Counted from the stretch's first letter, positions 10,424 to 19,451 are shown. The stretch: DNA of 64,000 nt from CAXSBR01 sp964236495 (GCA_964236495.1 CAXSBR010000009.1:1-64000); one strand, 5' to 3'. A program made the numbers and translations. Notes: generated by a model from the sequence alone, not told the origin.

Positions 10424-11254
10424 TCACGCTGTGACCGACGCGCTGTCGTCGACGGGCAGGCCGGGGGACTCGGGCGGTTGGAAACCGCGTTTGGCGTCCT
10501 CGTTGTACAGGTCCACAACCTCGTCGATGGATCCGTCGCCGCGCAGTTCACCGGCTTCCAGATACAACCCGCGTTGGCAGAACTGTTTGAGGTTAGCGTC
10601 CGAGTGCGACACCAGGAACAGCGTCTGCCCGGCGCTGAGCAGCGATTCGATCCTCTTGTAGCACTTTTCGCGGAACGCCTTGTCACCCACGGCAAGGATC
10701 TCGTCGACGAGCAGGATCGGCTCGCTGAGCTGGGACACCACGGCAAAGGCTAGGCGCACCTTCATGCCCGAGGAGAAGTGTCGGTACGGGGTGTCCAGGA
10801 ACTTGCCGACTTCGGCAAACTCGACGATGGAGTCGAAATTCTCGGCAATCTCGGCCTTACGCATGCCGTGCAATCCGGCTACCAAATTGATGTTGTCGCG
10901 CGCAGTGAGGTCGCCCACGAAGCCGCCAGTGATCTCGATCAGCGGCGCCACTCCCTGGCGAACCGACACTCGCCCCTCGTCGGGCATCAGCACGCCGGCG
11001 ATGAGCTTGAGCAGCGTGGACTTGCCCTGTCCGTTGCGCCCCACCACACCGACGGCCTCGCCGGCACGCACGTCGAACGAGACGCCGCGGAAGGGCCAGA
11101 ACTCGTCGGCCGGTGTGCCGGTGTGGCCGTGGGTGAGGAACTCGCGAGCGCGACGATGCCGGCGACGGTTGCGCGAGAAACGCACTCCGACATCGGTCAA
11201 GGTGATGACCGGTTGGGCGAGGACGGACTGCTCGTACGCGACCGCGGCGGCCAT
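10424..11254 (-). CDS. polysaccharide/teichoic-acid exporter ATP-binding protein (TagH/Wzt type)
   Basis: A 276-residue ATPase for export of a cell-surface glycopolymer. Walker A is GRNGQGKST, the signature is SSGMKVRLAF (diagnostic for the TagH/RfbE/Wzt group) and Walker B is ILLVDEILAVGD. An N-terminal stretch with several Arg residues and the FWPFRGVSFDV lead-in is typical of TagH. It lacks the long C-terminal carbohydrate-binding domain of some Wzt proteins. Start ATG 11254 shares one base with the permease stop (TGATG), so the two are coupled. Together with the glycerophosphotransferase-like genes at 12.3-14.8 kb it forms a surface-polymer module. Confidence 0.93.
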   Translation of the reverse strand: MAAAVAYEQSVLAQPVITLTDVGVRFSRNRRRHRRAREFLTHGHTGTPADEFWPFRGVSFDVRAGEAVGVVGRNGQGKSTLLKLIAGVLMPDEGRVSVRQGVAPLIEITGGFVGDLTARDNINLVAGLHGMRKAEIAENFDSIVEFAEVGKFLDTPYRHFSSGMKVRLAFAVVSQLSEPILLVDEILAVGDKAFREKCYKRIESLLSAGQTLFLVSHSDANLKQFCQRGLYLEAGELRGDGSIDEVVDLYNEDAKRGFQPPESPGLPVDDSASVTA

Positions 11255-12090
11255 CAGATCTCCTTCAAAACCGGCGACTCGAGCCGATTGAATACCCACA
11301 CGCCGAGAACGAAGACGAGCAGGGTACCCACGGCGGATTCGGCGACGAAGTGCCACTTGAGCTCGCGCGGGAAAAACGCCGATCGATACAGCGACAGGAT
11401 GCCTGTCATCGGATTGAAGCCGAAGATGTTCTGCACCGCCTTCGGGACCTGGCTGTGCGTCACCGTCCCGTTCTTGGTGGTGGTGGTGACGTCTGCTACT
11501 CCGTAGAGCACCGGGGACAGGTAGAACATCACCCGCAGCAAGATCTTCACGATCCGCTCCACGTCGGGCACCAGCACCGACAGCGGCGCGAACAGCAGGC
11601 CGAGCCCGGTGATCAGGACGAACTCCATGACGAAGGCCAGCGGAAAGAGCACGACATCGCCGTGCAGGGACTTGCGGTACAAGATCGCAACAATTGCCAC
11701 CACCGGCAGCGACAGCATGAACTCGACGGCTTTGGAGCAGGTGATGCGCAGAATCCATATCTCGCGCGGCAAGTTGGTCGAACGGATCAGCGCCGCCTCG
11801 CCTCGCAGCGCACGCAGATTGGACGACACGCCGGCGTTGAACCACGTCCAGGCGAGGTTCGCACTGAGCAGGAAGAGCAGGTAGGGCGCTTCACCGCTCT
11901 TGCGGACCAAGATCTGCGTGAAGACGAACCAGTAGACGAGGCTCATCAGCAGCGGCTCGAGCACTGACCACAGGTAACCCAGCGTCGAATCCGAGTAACG
12001 AACCTTGAGGTCGCGCAGCACCAGCAGGCCCAGGATGCGGCGCCCGGCGTAGATCCGGCCGAGCTTGGGGCCGTCCTCGATCAGAATCAC
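11254..12090 (-). CDS. polysaccharide/teichoic-acid ABC exporter permease (TagG/Wzm type)
   Basis: A 278-residue membrane protein of the ABC-2 polyol/polysaccharide export family. The entry motif LLVLRDLKVRYSDSTLGYLW and the block LWSVLEPLLMSLVYWFVF are hallmarks, followed by about five further membrane helices and the LFAPLSVLVPDVERI segment. GTG 12090 is chosen because it gives the usual family length; GTG 12099 is possible, while the longer open frame to 12216 adds an Arg/Cys-rich head untypical of the family. Partner ATPase follows with a 1-nt overlap. It should flip lipid-linked polymer across the membrane for attachment to the wall. Confidence 0.9.
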   Translation of the reverse strand: MILIEDGPKLGRIYAGRRILGLLVLRDLKVRYSDSTLGYLWSVLEPLLMSLVYWFVFTQILVRKSGEAPYLLFLLSANLAWTWFNAGVSSNLRALRGEAALIRSTNLPREIWILRITCSKAVEFMLSLPVVAIVAILYRKSLHGDVVLFPLAFVMEFVLITGLGLLFAPLSVLVPDVERIVKILLRVMFYLSPVLYGVADVTTTTKNGTVTHSQVPKAVQNIFGFNPMTGILSLYRSAFFPRELKWHFVAESAVGTLLVFVLGVWVFNRLESPVLKEI

Positions 12091-12356
12091 GGGGCACACC
12101 TGTCGGCGAGACGTCCGGCTGCAGCCGGTAAGGGCTGCAGAAGGGACGAAGGAAAGGACAACGTCACCGCAACAGCGTACGAGCTTGGCGGACCGGTGCC
12201 CTGCTGGCGCCGGCATCCACGGGCGTGCCGGCGCTGTCGAGGGGCTGGCTTGCGAACGGATCGCGCCGTCCGCGCTCGGCCACGGTCCGGGCAGTTCGGG
12301 CGGCTACGATCTGCAACCGTGCCATCCCCCCAGTCACGGCGCCCGCGAGCGCAGGA

Positions 12357-13574
12357 ATGAGCAGCGGCAAGAGCGGCGGCGGGATAATCGGCAGTGGTGA
12401 GAACACCAGCGCAACCGCGGCGCGCATCCTCCACCGGGTGACGGGCTGGGTCGTCGTCGGCGTCGCCCGGGCGGCGGTCCCGGCGATGGCCGCCCTGTAC
12501 GCGGTGCTCAAGCGGCTGCCTACGCAGGACAAGGTCGTGCTGATGTCGCGGCTGTACACGTCGACGTCGCACGACTTCGCCGCGGTGCAGGCCGAGATCG
12601 CTGCGCAGAGCCCGTCCACGCGGACGGTCGTGCTCAACCACCGCAACCTGGCGCCGGCGCGGGTGCCGCTACAGATGCTGCAAGAGATGTATCACCTGGC
12701 GACGTCGCGAGCATGCATCACCGACAGCTACATGGCCGCGATCAGCGCGCTGCAGCACAAGAACGACCTCGTCGTCGTACAGATGTGGCATGCCCTTGGT
12801 GCGATCAAGCGCTTCGGCCTGGCCGCCGTCGACAGCCCCGAGGGCAGGCCCGGCGGCTTGGCCAGGGTGATGCACATGCACCGCGGCTACGACTGGGTGA
12901 TCGCCGGCGGCCAGGCGATGGTGGAGCCGTTCGCGCAGGCCTTCGGCGTCACGCCGGCGCAGGTGCTGCCGCTGGGCACCCCGCGCGTGGACAACCTCGT
13001 CGATCCGGCGGCGCGCGCGGCCCGCCGCGCGCGGGTCACTACGGCCTATCCGCTGCTGGGGCGCCGGCCCGTGGTGCTGTACGCGCCCACGTTTCGCGCC
13101 GTCGAGCCGGTCCGGGTCGACGCCGTCCTGGGTGCTGTGGGCGCCGACGAGTTCGACGTCGTCGTGTCGCTGCACCCGCTGGACGGACGCGACTTCTCCG
13201 GGCGGCCGGGGGTCGTGCAGGATCCCCGGTTTTCCACGCTGGACTGGCTCAGCGTGGCCGACGCCGTCATCACCGACTACTCCGCCATCGTCTTCGACGC
13301 AGCCATCGTCGGCGTACCGCTGTACTTCTTCGCCTACGACCTCGACGAGTACCGCGAGCGGCGCGGCTTCTTCCTGGACTACGAGGCGGTGATGCCGGGG
13401 CCGATCTCAGCTGATGCCGCGCCGCTGATGGCCTCTATCCGTGCCGATACGTCGGCCGGCGCGACGGCCGCCGACACACAACGGCTGCAGCGTTTTCGCG
13501 CGGACTTCGTCGATCACGTCGACGGCTCCTGCACCCGTCGCATCGTCGACCTGCTCGGGTTGGATGCCCGATGA
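12357..13574 (+). CDS. CDP-glycerol glycerophosphotransferase-family protein
   Basis: About 405 residues, family PF04464 (TagF/TagB-like), which transfers glycerol- or ribitol-phosphate, or related units, onto lipid-linked wall polymer. Visible landmarks are QMWHALGAIKRFG, LGTPRVDNL, VVLYAPTFR and the C-terminal DAVITDYSAIVFDAA followed by YDLDEYRERRGFF. ATG 12357 is preferred; an open frame reaches back to 12225 but adds unrelated sequence. The N-terminal 60 residues include a hydrophobic stretch that may anchor it to the membrane. It overlaps the next family member by 4 nt. Divergent from the exporter genes, with a 266-nt gap between. Confidence 0.88.
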   Translation: MSSGKSGGGIIGSGENTSATAARILHRVTGWVVVGVARAAVPAMAALYAVLKRLPTQDKVVLMSRLYTSTSHDFAAVQAEIAAQSPSTRTVVLNHRNLAPARVPLQMLQEMYHLATSRACITDSYMAAISALQHKNDLVVVQMWHALGAIKRFGLAAVDSPEGRPGGLARVMHMHRGYDWVIAGGQAMVEPFAQAFGVTPAQVLPLGTPRVDNLVDPAARAARRARVTTAYPLLGRRPVVLYAPTFRAVEPVRVDAVLGAVGADEFDVVVSLHPLDGRDFSGRPGVVQDPRFSTLDWLSVADAVITDYSAIVFDAAIVGVPLYFFAYDLDEYRERRGFFLDYEAVMPGPISADAAPLMASIRADTSAGATAADTQRLQRFRADFVDHVDGSCTRRIVDLLGLDAR

Positions 13575-14851
13575 ACGCACGGATCAAAGCGCTCGGCGTG
13601 GCAGTACTGAAACGCAACGCAGGCCTGCGCAGCCTTTACCGGCGCGGGCGAACCCGGGTGCGCTCGGCGGGTGCGCGCCGGCACGGTCGCGCGGGGGTGG
13701 AGCAGCGCTGCGTCGTCTTCGAGTCTTTCATGGGGCGCAGCTACGCCGGCTCACCTCGGGCGCTGTACGAGGCGATGCTCGCCGACGAGCGGTTCGCCGA
13801 CTGGTGCTTCGTCTGGGTGTTTCGCGACGTCGCCCATCCCGCGCACTTCCCTGCGCTGGGCGATCCGCGCACCACGGTGGCCCTGTTCCGCTCGCCCGAC
13901 TACTACCGCACCTACGGGCGGGCAGCGGTGTGGATCAGCAACTCCATTCTCGCCCCCGAACTGGTGCCGCGAGCGGGACAGACGTACCTGCAGACGTGGC
14001 ACGGCACGCCGCTCAAGCGGATCGGGCTCGACGTCATCGATACCACGCAGACGGCCATGAACGGCAAGGCCGAGATCGATCAGCGTTACCGCGACGAGGC
14101 CGGCAAGATCGGCGTGTTCCTCTCGGCCGGCTCGTTCACCACGCGGGCGTTCGCCAGCGCGTTCGGCCTGCCTGCCCACGGCCCGCGATCACCGCTGGTG
14201 GAGACGGGTAATCCGCGCAACGACGTGCTGGCCACCGCCACCGAGGCCGACCGCGCGGCGGCGCGCGAGCGACTGGGCATCCAGGCGGGCAAGCGGGTTC
14301 TTCTGTACGCACCGACCTGGCGCGACGATCAGCACGATTCCCGCTCGGGCTACGTCTACGAGCAGCCGCTCGACGTCGCCGCGTTGCGGGCCGAGCTCGG
14401 TGAGGAGTGCGTGCTGCTGTTCCGCGCGCACTACCTCGTCACCAACGTGATCGATTTCGACGCCTACGGCGGCTTCGTTCGCGACGTCTCCGGTGTCGAC
14501 GACATCAACGAGCTGTGCCTGGCCGGCGACGTGCTCATCACCGACTACTCCAGCGTCTTGTTCGACTTCGCGCTGCTGGACCGTCCGATGATCTTCTACA
14601 TGTATGACCTGGACCGCTACGAGAACGCGCTGCGGGGTTTCTACCTGCCGGTGACCGACGTACCGGGCCCGATCGTGCGCACCCAGGATGAGCTGCACGC
14701 CGCCCTGCGGGCACCGGACCTCGGTGCCGCCGACAGAGAACGCCGCGCGGAGCTGAATCGGCGGATGTCACCGCACGACGACGGCGCCGTCTGTGGGCGA
14801 GTACTCGATCTGATCCTTGCTTCGAGCTCCGACGGCACGCCCGGCGATTGA
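13571..14851 (+). CDS. CDP-glycerol glycerophosphotransferase-family protein, second copy
   Basis: A 426-residue relative of the preceding gene, starting at an ATGA overlap. Motifs include LQTWHGTPLKRIG, TGNPRNDVL, VLLYAPTWRDDQ, and VLITDYSSVLFDFALLDRP with YMYDLDRYENALRGFYLP. The conserved His of WHGTP and Asp of TDYSS are the residues usually considered catalytic or CDP-binding. The two proteins are divergent copies and may act as primase and polymerase for the same wall polymer, as TagB and TagF do; which is which cannot be decided here. The exporter at 10.4-12.1 kb would carry the product. Confidence 0.9.
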   Translation: MNARIKALGVAVLKRNAGLRSLYRRGRTRVRSAGARRHGRAGVEQRCVVFESFMGRSYAGSPRALYEAMLADERFADWCFVWVFRDVAHPAHFPALGDPRTTVALFRSPDYYRTYGRAAVWISNSILAPELVPRAGQTYLQTWHGTPLKRIGLDVIDTTQTAMNGKAEIDQRYRDEAGKIGVFLSAGSFTTRAFASAFGLPAHGPRSPLVETGNPRNDVLATATEADRAAARERLGIQAGKRVLLYAPTWRDDQHDSRSGYVYEQPLDVAALRAELGEECVLLFRAHYLVTNVIDFDAYGGFVRDVSGVDDINELCLAGDVLITDYSSVLFDFALLDRPMIFYMYDLDRYENALRGFYLPVTDVPGPIVRTQDELHAALRAPDLGAADRERRAELNRRMSPHDDGAVCGRVLDLILASSSDGTPGD

Positions 14852-14891
14852 CCGACGAGAGGCTGACGGCTACCGACGTCGCGCGAACGGT

Positions 14892-15662
14892 TCAGCTGTC
14901 GGCGGGACGTCCGAACCGGGCGAACAACTGCGCGGCAGCGTCGGCAAAGCCGGCCGGCTCGCCGGCAGCGGCGAAGGTCTCGGCGATCTGACGCATCTCC
15001 TCCTCCCACCGCCAGCCTTTCTTACGAACGGCAGCCAGCGCCGAACTGTGCTGGCCGGCGAGCTGCGGCTGCGACAACGCCCACTCTGTCTGCAGCGCGT
15101 CGCCGACGCCGAGCTCGTCGGCGGCTGCCCGGCTGGCCACCAGCAGGCCGGCACTGATCTTCGTCCAGGCCGCGTAGGTCATCTTCAACGCTGACGCGGC
15201 GTAGGTATCGGTGGCCAGAACCCGACCTTCGATCAGCGCGCCGTCGAACAGAGCGGCTGCGACGGACGCCTGCGGACCGGACAGGTACAGCCGCGTCGTC
15301 CCTGCTCGGGTGGGGGGTGTTCCGATGACCGCCCCGTCGATGTACTGGGCCCCCGAGCGGCTGACCTGTGCGGCCACGGCGGCGGCGGTGGCCGGACTGA
15401 TGGCGTTGGCGTCGACGTACATTCGGCTGAAGCCCTCGACCGAGCGCGCTGTGTCCAGTGCGAACGCCGGCGGGCAGATCGAGAGAACTACGTCGCAGCC
15501 ATCCACGCTGTTCCGCCCGACGAGGCCGGCCTGCTCGGCCCGCCGGTGCGTCGCCGGGCCGCGACCGGATGGCAGCCAGAAGACGTCGTGGCCGACGCCG
15601 ACCAACGCCGCACCGATGGCCGCGCCCATCTCACCGGGATGCAGCATCGCGATCCGTGCCAT
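14892..15662 (-). CDS. NAD(P)-binding oxidoreductase, 6-phosphogluconate dehydrogenase-like (DUF1932)
   Basis: A 256-residue protein with an N-terminal Rossmann domain (GEMGAAIGAALVGVGH at about 10-25, then CDVVLSICPP) and a C-terminal helical DUF1932-type domain from about residue 165. The pattern resembles beta-hydroxyacid dehydrogenases, with the helical-domain Lys in SALKMTYAAWTK. The glycine-rich loop is GEMG where GxxG is usual. The gene is convergent with the glycerophosphotransferase genes and single. Substrate not predictable. Confidence 0.85.
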   Translation of the reverse strand: MARIAMLHPGEMGAAIGAALVGVGHDVFWLPSGRGPATHRRAEQAGLVGRNSVDGCDVVLSICPPAFALDTARSVEGFSRMYVDANAISPATAAAVAAQVSRSGAQYIDGAVIGTPPTRAGTTRLYLSGPQASVAAALFDGALIEGRVLATDTYAASALKMTYAAWTKISAGLLVASRAAADELGVGDALQTEWALSQPQLAGQHSSALAAVRKKGWRWEEEMRQIAETFAAAGEPAGFADAAAQLFARFGRPADS

Positions 15663-15790
15663 GGCAGCAGTCTCCTCTGATCAGCGCGCGGCTTGCCGAT
15701 CGAATGGCGAGCCACCTCCCCTTACTGGGGTGACGTCCCTTTCCATCGAGATATGCGGGCTGGCCTATGCGATTGGACGGTTGTGGGGGG

Positions 15791-16066
15791 TTAGGAGGGC
15801 GGTTCGGTGGGCGGCGGGACGCCTGCGAGTTGGCTTCGAACGTCTCGTGGTGCGCGTATACCGCGAGTGTGCAGGTTGTGGACGAACCGGGCAGCGAGCG
15901 GGTCGAGCGAGGCGGGGCTGATTGCCACCAGTTGACGGACCCAGCGTGGGGAGAACGATCGCACTGCTCCGGGGAATCCTGCGCTCAGCGCGCTGACGGG
16001 ACACACCGCGACGCCTAGACCGGCGGCGGCGAGCTGCGGCGCCGCGGCGGTCACCGACGTCCTCAT
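15791..16066 (-). pseudogene. C-terminal fragment of a LysR-family regulator
   Basis: About 91 residues that read like the end of a LysR effector-binding domain: TSVTAAAPQLAAAGLGVAVCP, then AGFPGAVR and DPLAARFVHNL, which is the usual order at the LysR C-terminus. The helix-turn-helix and two-thirds of the effector domain are missing. The frame stays open upstream only as a shadow of the phosphotransferase gene, whose stop coincides with the fragment boundary. The junction suggests that insertion of the 16.1-18 kb cargo removed the front of a regulator gene. No product is expected. Confidence 0.55.
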
Positions 16067-16932
16067 CACTGGTTCCGGTGTTGCCTGGTCATTGTGTCGA
16101 GTGTCGGCCACGGCGGGCCCTCGCGGAGCGAACGCAAGAACTCCTGTCCCCATCGCCTCCTGTTCGGAAACTCGTCGCCAACCCTCCAGCGCCAAGCTGC
16201 GACCATCGCGAGGACGAGCTGCCGGCAGTCGTCCAAGAGTTCTCGATCCACCCCCGGGTAGTGCTCGCACACTGCCTCCGGAACGTAGGCGAGATCGAAC
16301 TCAATGGGTCCATGGCAGCTGGTCTCAAAGTCAATAAACAACGGGCCGTTGGTCGTGCTGAGCACATTGCCTGGATGTGGCTCTCCGTGGAGCAGCTGCT
16401 CCACGGCCCCTCGGTCGAGGATCGCTCGGCGCAGGCTTCTTAGCCTGCTGGTAAGCAACACGCGGTCTGCGTCGACGAGCTCAGGCGAGAGATCCGGTTT
16501 GTCGACGACCTGTTCCGCGTCCGCGATTCGATTTGTGAACCGGGGACTGGCCAACTCAACCGTGCGCATGCCTGCGTGCAGCCGCTTCAAAGCCATGGCG
16601 TAGTCGCCCGGCGAGACCTGAGGTGCGACGGGCTCGTAGTAGGTCCACAGCGTCACTGCGAAGCCGCCGCGCGTGTACACGAGCGGGTCCACATGAGGCT
16701 CGACAGCGCCCACCGGGCACCCGGCCGCGGCTAGCCGTTGAGCGCAATCCACTTCGAGTTGTGCACCCTCTTGCCCCGCGTGAGCAACCCGGGCGAGGAC
16801 GTCGCCCGGTGTCAGCCGCAGCGCCACCCTGTTCGAGTTGTTGAGAATGATGGCGTTGTTAGCTGGCAAGCCGAGCGATTCAGCGACCGCAGTCGCAGCG
16901 GCGATCGCACGCGTGACGTCGTACGGCTCCAT
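16066..16932 (-). CDS. aminoglycoside phosphotransferase-fold kinase
   Basis: A 288-residue APH-family protein. The catalytic loop LLHGEPHPGNVL and the metal site FIDFETSCHGPIEFDLAY are intact, and an N-lobe with NSNRVALRL and VLARVAH precedes them. Members phosphorylate antibiotics, choline, homoserine or other small alcohols, so resistance cannot be claimed. Codon use is less GC-biased than in neighbours (for example around 16840-16870), and the gene abuts a truncated LysR fragment, which together suggest acquisition. A membrane protein and a winged-helix gene follow on the opposite strand. Confidence 0.85.
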   Translation of the reverse strand: MEPYDVTRAIAAATAVAESLGLPANNAIILNNSNRVALRLTPGDVLARVAHAGQEGAQLEVDCAQRLAAAGCPVGAVEPHVDPLVYTRGGFAVTLWTYYEPVAPQVSPGDYAMALKRLHAGMRTVELASPRFTNRIADAEQVVDKPDLSPELVDADRVLLTSRLRSLRRAILDRGAVEQLLHGEPHPGNVLSTTNGPLFIDFETSCHGPIEFDLAYVPEAVCEHYPGVDRELLDDCRQLVLAMVAAWRWRVGDEFPNRRRWGQEFLRSLREGPPWPTLDTMTRQHRNQ

Positions 16933-17059
16933 CCCCGGACCTTAACCACCAGCCTGCGGCGCTCCGGTCGAGTTGTGATTACTCCATTCGGTCAGCCAGG
17001 CAATCCTCACGACGTCTGTCTGACTTGCTCTAGGACGCAGAGTGCTCTATACCTGACAC

Positions 17060-17638
17060 ATGCCATCCGATGAGCTACTGGCCGCCCGACTAGCGCTGGC
17101 CGAAGCGGATGCTGCTGCGGCGCTCACGCGCCGTAAGGCCCGAGCAACCTCGACGCCCCTGCTCATCGCGGGAGTGATCGGCACAGCTGCATCGCTGATT
17201 CAGTGGGCCACCGGAGACATGTACACGACCGAGCTTCTGATCGGTCCGGTAACGATCGCGGTCCTAGCCGGACTTAGTGCGGTCGAACGTCGCAGGTGGC
17301 GACGAACTGGCCTGTCGGGCGTCGCCGATTACAGCCTTGCCGCGCTCGTACTGCTGGCCGTGGGCCTGCTCGTCCTGCCGGTGGCGTTCTTCGGCCTGGC
17401 TGGGCCGTTCCTTGGCCTCGCCATCGTCCTGGTTGTCTTCGGGATACGCGATCGCCGCCAGCGCCTGGTCATCTGGACGGCACTGCTTGCCACGCTGGGA
17501 ACGGCGGAGAACTATTACGCCTTCACCAACCGGCTGGCCTATACCTCCTCGAATGAATCTCTGCACTTCGCGATCCTGGTCGCGGTCGGAGTGCTGTTCC
17601 TCGTAGCAGGCCTGCTCGAGCGGCAACACGGGAATTGA
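17060..17638 (+). CDS. hypothetical four-to-six-helix membrane protein
   Basis: A 192-residue protein with a polar, Ala-rich start (1-28) and then hydrophobic segments near 33-52, 58-75, 88-108, 112-130, 136-150 and 167-187. No family is recognised. The stop overlaps the region of the next start (a winged-helix gene at 17641), so the two are very likely co-transcribed. Small membrane protein plus winged-helix regulator pairs are common in actinomycetes, where the regulator often controls the pair; that is the most one can infer. Confidence 0.72.
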   Translation: MPSDELLAARLALAEADAAAALTRRKARATSTPLLIAGVIGTAASLIQWATGDMYTTELLIGPVTIAVLAGLSAVERRRWRRTGLSGVADYSLAALVLLAVGLLVLPVAFFGLAGPFLGLAIVLVVFGIRDRRQRLVIWTALLATLGTAENYYAFTNRLAYTSSNESLHFAILVAVGVLFLVAGLLERQHGN

Positions 17639-17640
17639 TC

Positions 17641-17976
17641 GTGACCCAGCCCGACCTACCAACTTTCAACGAAGTTGCCCACCAACGGCACCGACTGTCC
17701 ATCCTGGCGGCGCTGGCCGAGTCTGACCGTGCGGATTTTCCCTTCCTTAAACGCACGCTGGGCCTGACCGACGGCAACCTCGGCCGCCACCTGGAGATCC
17801 TCAACGACGCTGACATGATCACCCTGGTTAAAGGCTACGAAGGCAGGCGCCCAAGAACATGGGCCAAGATCACGCCGACGGGACGCCAGGCACTACGCGA
17901 TGAGCTTGCCGCGATGCGCCGACTCATCGCCCGACTCGACACCGCACCGGCCCCCGACGCCGCGAGCGCCCTGTGA
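17641..17976 (+). CDS. winged-helix transcriptional regulator
   Basis: About 111 residues with a single ArsR/MarR-like winged helix: RHRLSILAALAESDRADF, then the recognition region TLGLTDGNLGRHLEIL and a basic wing GYEGRRPRTWAKITPTGRQAL. This matches the short DNA-binding proteins annotated as transcriptional regulators with an HTH_34-type domain. GTG 17641, two nt after the previous stop, is chosen over a TTG at 17635 that overlaps it. It probably represses its own operon with the membrane protein upstream. No effector domain is present. Confidence 0.82.
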   Translation: MTQPDLPTFNEVAHQRHRLSILAALAESDRADFPFLKRTLGLTDGNLGRHLEILNDADMITLVKGYEGRRPRTWAKITPTGRQALRDELAAMRRLIARLDTAPAPDAASAL

Positions 17977-18242
17977 CCGGGTCAGCGTTAGCCGACGGAA
18001 CGCCCCTGAAGCAACGCGAACAAAAGTCAGATGCCCGCTCGACGTTGGTCTGTGCGACTGAGCGGGCTGTGTTCGGCGCGTTGGCCTGCCAACCTGACGG
18101 GGTGGATGTCTGGTACAGCGAGTGGCGCCTGGGCGCGGACATGAGGCGACGTACCTGGCGATGATCGATCGGCTGGTGCACCGGCGCGCGGCTGGCCAAG
18201 AAGAATGAACGCCGCAGGACAGCGGAATGCAAAGCTAGGCAC

Positions 18243-18593
18243 ATGGCTGAGAAGCGGAACCTTCACGATGTCCTCGACCAGGTGCCCGAGCTGTGGTCTC
18301 CGCAGATCGTCGGCGAGGTCAACGACTACGACATCAAGGCGGCGAACATCGCGGGCGAGTTCCCCGAGCACGTGCACGACGACACCGACGAGGTCTTTCT
18401 CGTCGTCGCCGGGCGACTGCACCTGGATCTGCCCGACCGCACCGTGACGTTGGAATCGATGGACCTGTTCACGGTGCCACGCGGCGTGAGGCATCGTCCG
18501 CGGGCTGAGCCGGGCACCCGCATCGTCATGGTCGAGCCGCGGGGCACCAGCCAGGACGGCAGCGCGCAGGGCAACCCCGGGCGGCGGCTGTAG
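18243..18593 (+). CDS. cupin-domain protein
   Basis: A 116-residue single cupin. Motif 1 is visible as EHVHDDTDEVFLVVAGRLHLDL, with both metal His and the Glu. Motif 2 appears as FTVPRGVRHRPRAEPGT with the third His. Size and motifs fit the small cupins often annotated as mannose-6-phosphate isomerase-like, for which no common activity is known. It stands alone after a 266-nt gap in which I see nothing. Confidence 0.85.
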   Translation: MAEKRNLHDVLDQVPELWSPQIVGEVNDYDIKAANIAGEFPEHVHDDTDEVFLVVAGRLHLDLPDRTVTLESMDLFTVPRGVRHRPRAEPGTRIVMVEPRGTSQDGSAQGNPGRRL

Positions 18594-18720
18594 TGAAGCT
18601 CGCTCGTTCGGCACAGGTCGTCGAAACGTTGGCCGCAGCACCTCAGGGTTGACCGGAAAGTGGATCAGTCTCCGTTAGCGCACGCAACGATGCCGCTTAG
18701 GCGCGAAATCGTTGGAATCG

Positions 18721-19344
18721 CTAGACGAAGCGAACGGTGTCCTCGTGCTCGAGGCGGGGGAGCCGTCCGAACCAAGGGTCCGGACCGGGGTGCCCGATGT
18801 TGACGACGAGGATGGAGTGGAGACGGCCGTCGGGGAAGAATTCGGCGTCTACTCCGGCAGCGTCGAAACCTGCCATCGGTCCTGCGGCGAGACCGTGCGC
18901 GCGGACTGAGAGGATGAAGTAGCCGGCCTGCAGGGTGGCGTTGAACAGTCCGCTGGTTGCGCGCATCGACTCGTCGGCCTCGAACACGTCTTTCAGCTCG
19001 GGCCGGAAGGGCAGCAGGGTGGGAATGTGTTCGTGGAATTGAGTGTCGACGGCCAGGATTGCGACGGCGGGCACTGCCGCGGTCTTGGCCCGGTTGCCTT
19101 CGTTCATGTGCCGCGTCAGCCGGTCCCGGCCTGGCCCGGGTCGAACGTAGACGATCCTCAGTGGCTGGGTGTTGGCTGCGGTGGGCGCCCATTTCGCGAG
19201 TTCCCAGATGTCGGACAGTTCTTGGTCGGTAACCGGTGTGGGCGCGAAAGTGTTCGCGGTCCGCGCATCGGTGAACAGCGTCGCCCGACCCTCGGCGTCG
19301 AGCTTGGAGAGAGTCGTCGTTTCGGTACTGACGGTCGTGGTCAT
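18721..19344 (-). CDS. nitroreductase family protein (malonic semialdehyde reductase RutE-like)
   Basis: A 207-residue flavoprotein. The FMN-binding signatures are present: RTANTF near the N-terminus, KWAPTAANTQPLRIVYV, and HGLAAGPMAGFD with NIGHPGPDPWFGRLPR at the end. This set is typical of the RutE/HadB branch, NAD(P)H-dependent reductases acting on malonic semialdehyde, nitro compounds or quinones. ATG 19344 is chosen because an AGGAGG box lies 6 nt ahead. It is divergent from a MarR regulator with a perfect inverted repeat in the shared promoter, so it is probably induced by a reactive electrophile. Confidence 0.92.
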   Translation of the reverse strand: MTTTVSTETTTLSKLDAEGRATLFTDARTANTFAPTPVTDQELSDIWELAKWAPTAANTQPLRIVYVRPGPGRDRLTRHMNEGNRAKTAAVPAVAILAVDTQFHEHIPTLLPFRPELKDVFEADESMRATSGLFNATLQAGYFILSVRAHGLAAGPMAGFDAAGVDAEFFPDGRLHSILVVNIGHPGPDPWFGRLPRLEHEDTVRFV

Positions 19345-19390
19345 GAATGCCTCCTGGATGTCGACGGAGCGACTCCGCTCATTGTGGTTC

Positions 19391-19427
19391 ACGTGTTAAC
19401 AACGCTACGCCGCAGTGGTTAACACGT
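19391..19427. promoter_or_regulatory. MarR operator between nitroreductase and marR
   Basis: ACGTGTTAAC (19391-19400) and GTTAACACGT (19418-19427) are perfect inverted copies, centres 27 bp apart, in the divergent promoter region. Each arm contains the palindrome GTTAAC. A TAGGAT box at 19438-19443, 8 nt before the marR start, would be covered by a bound repressor. Confidence 0.65.
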
Positions 19428-19451
19428 CAACTAGAAGTAGGATGCTTTGTT

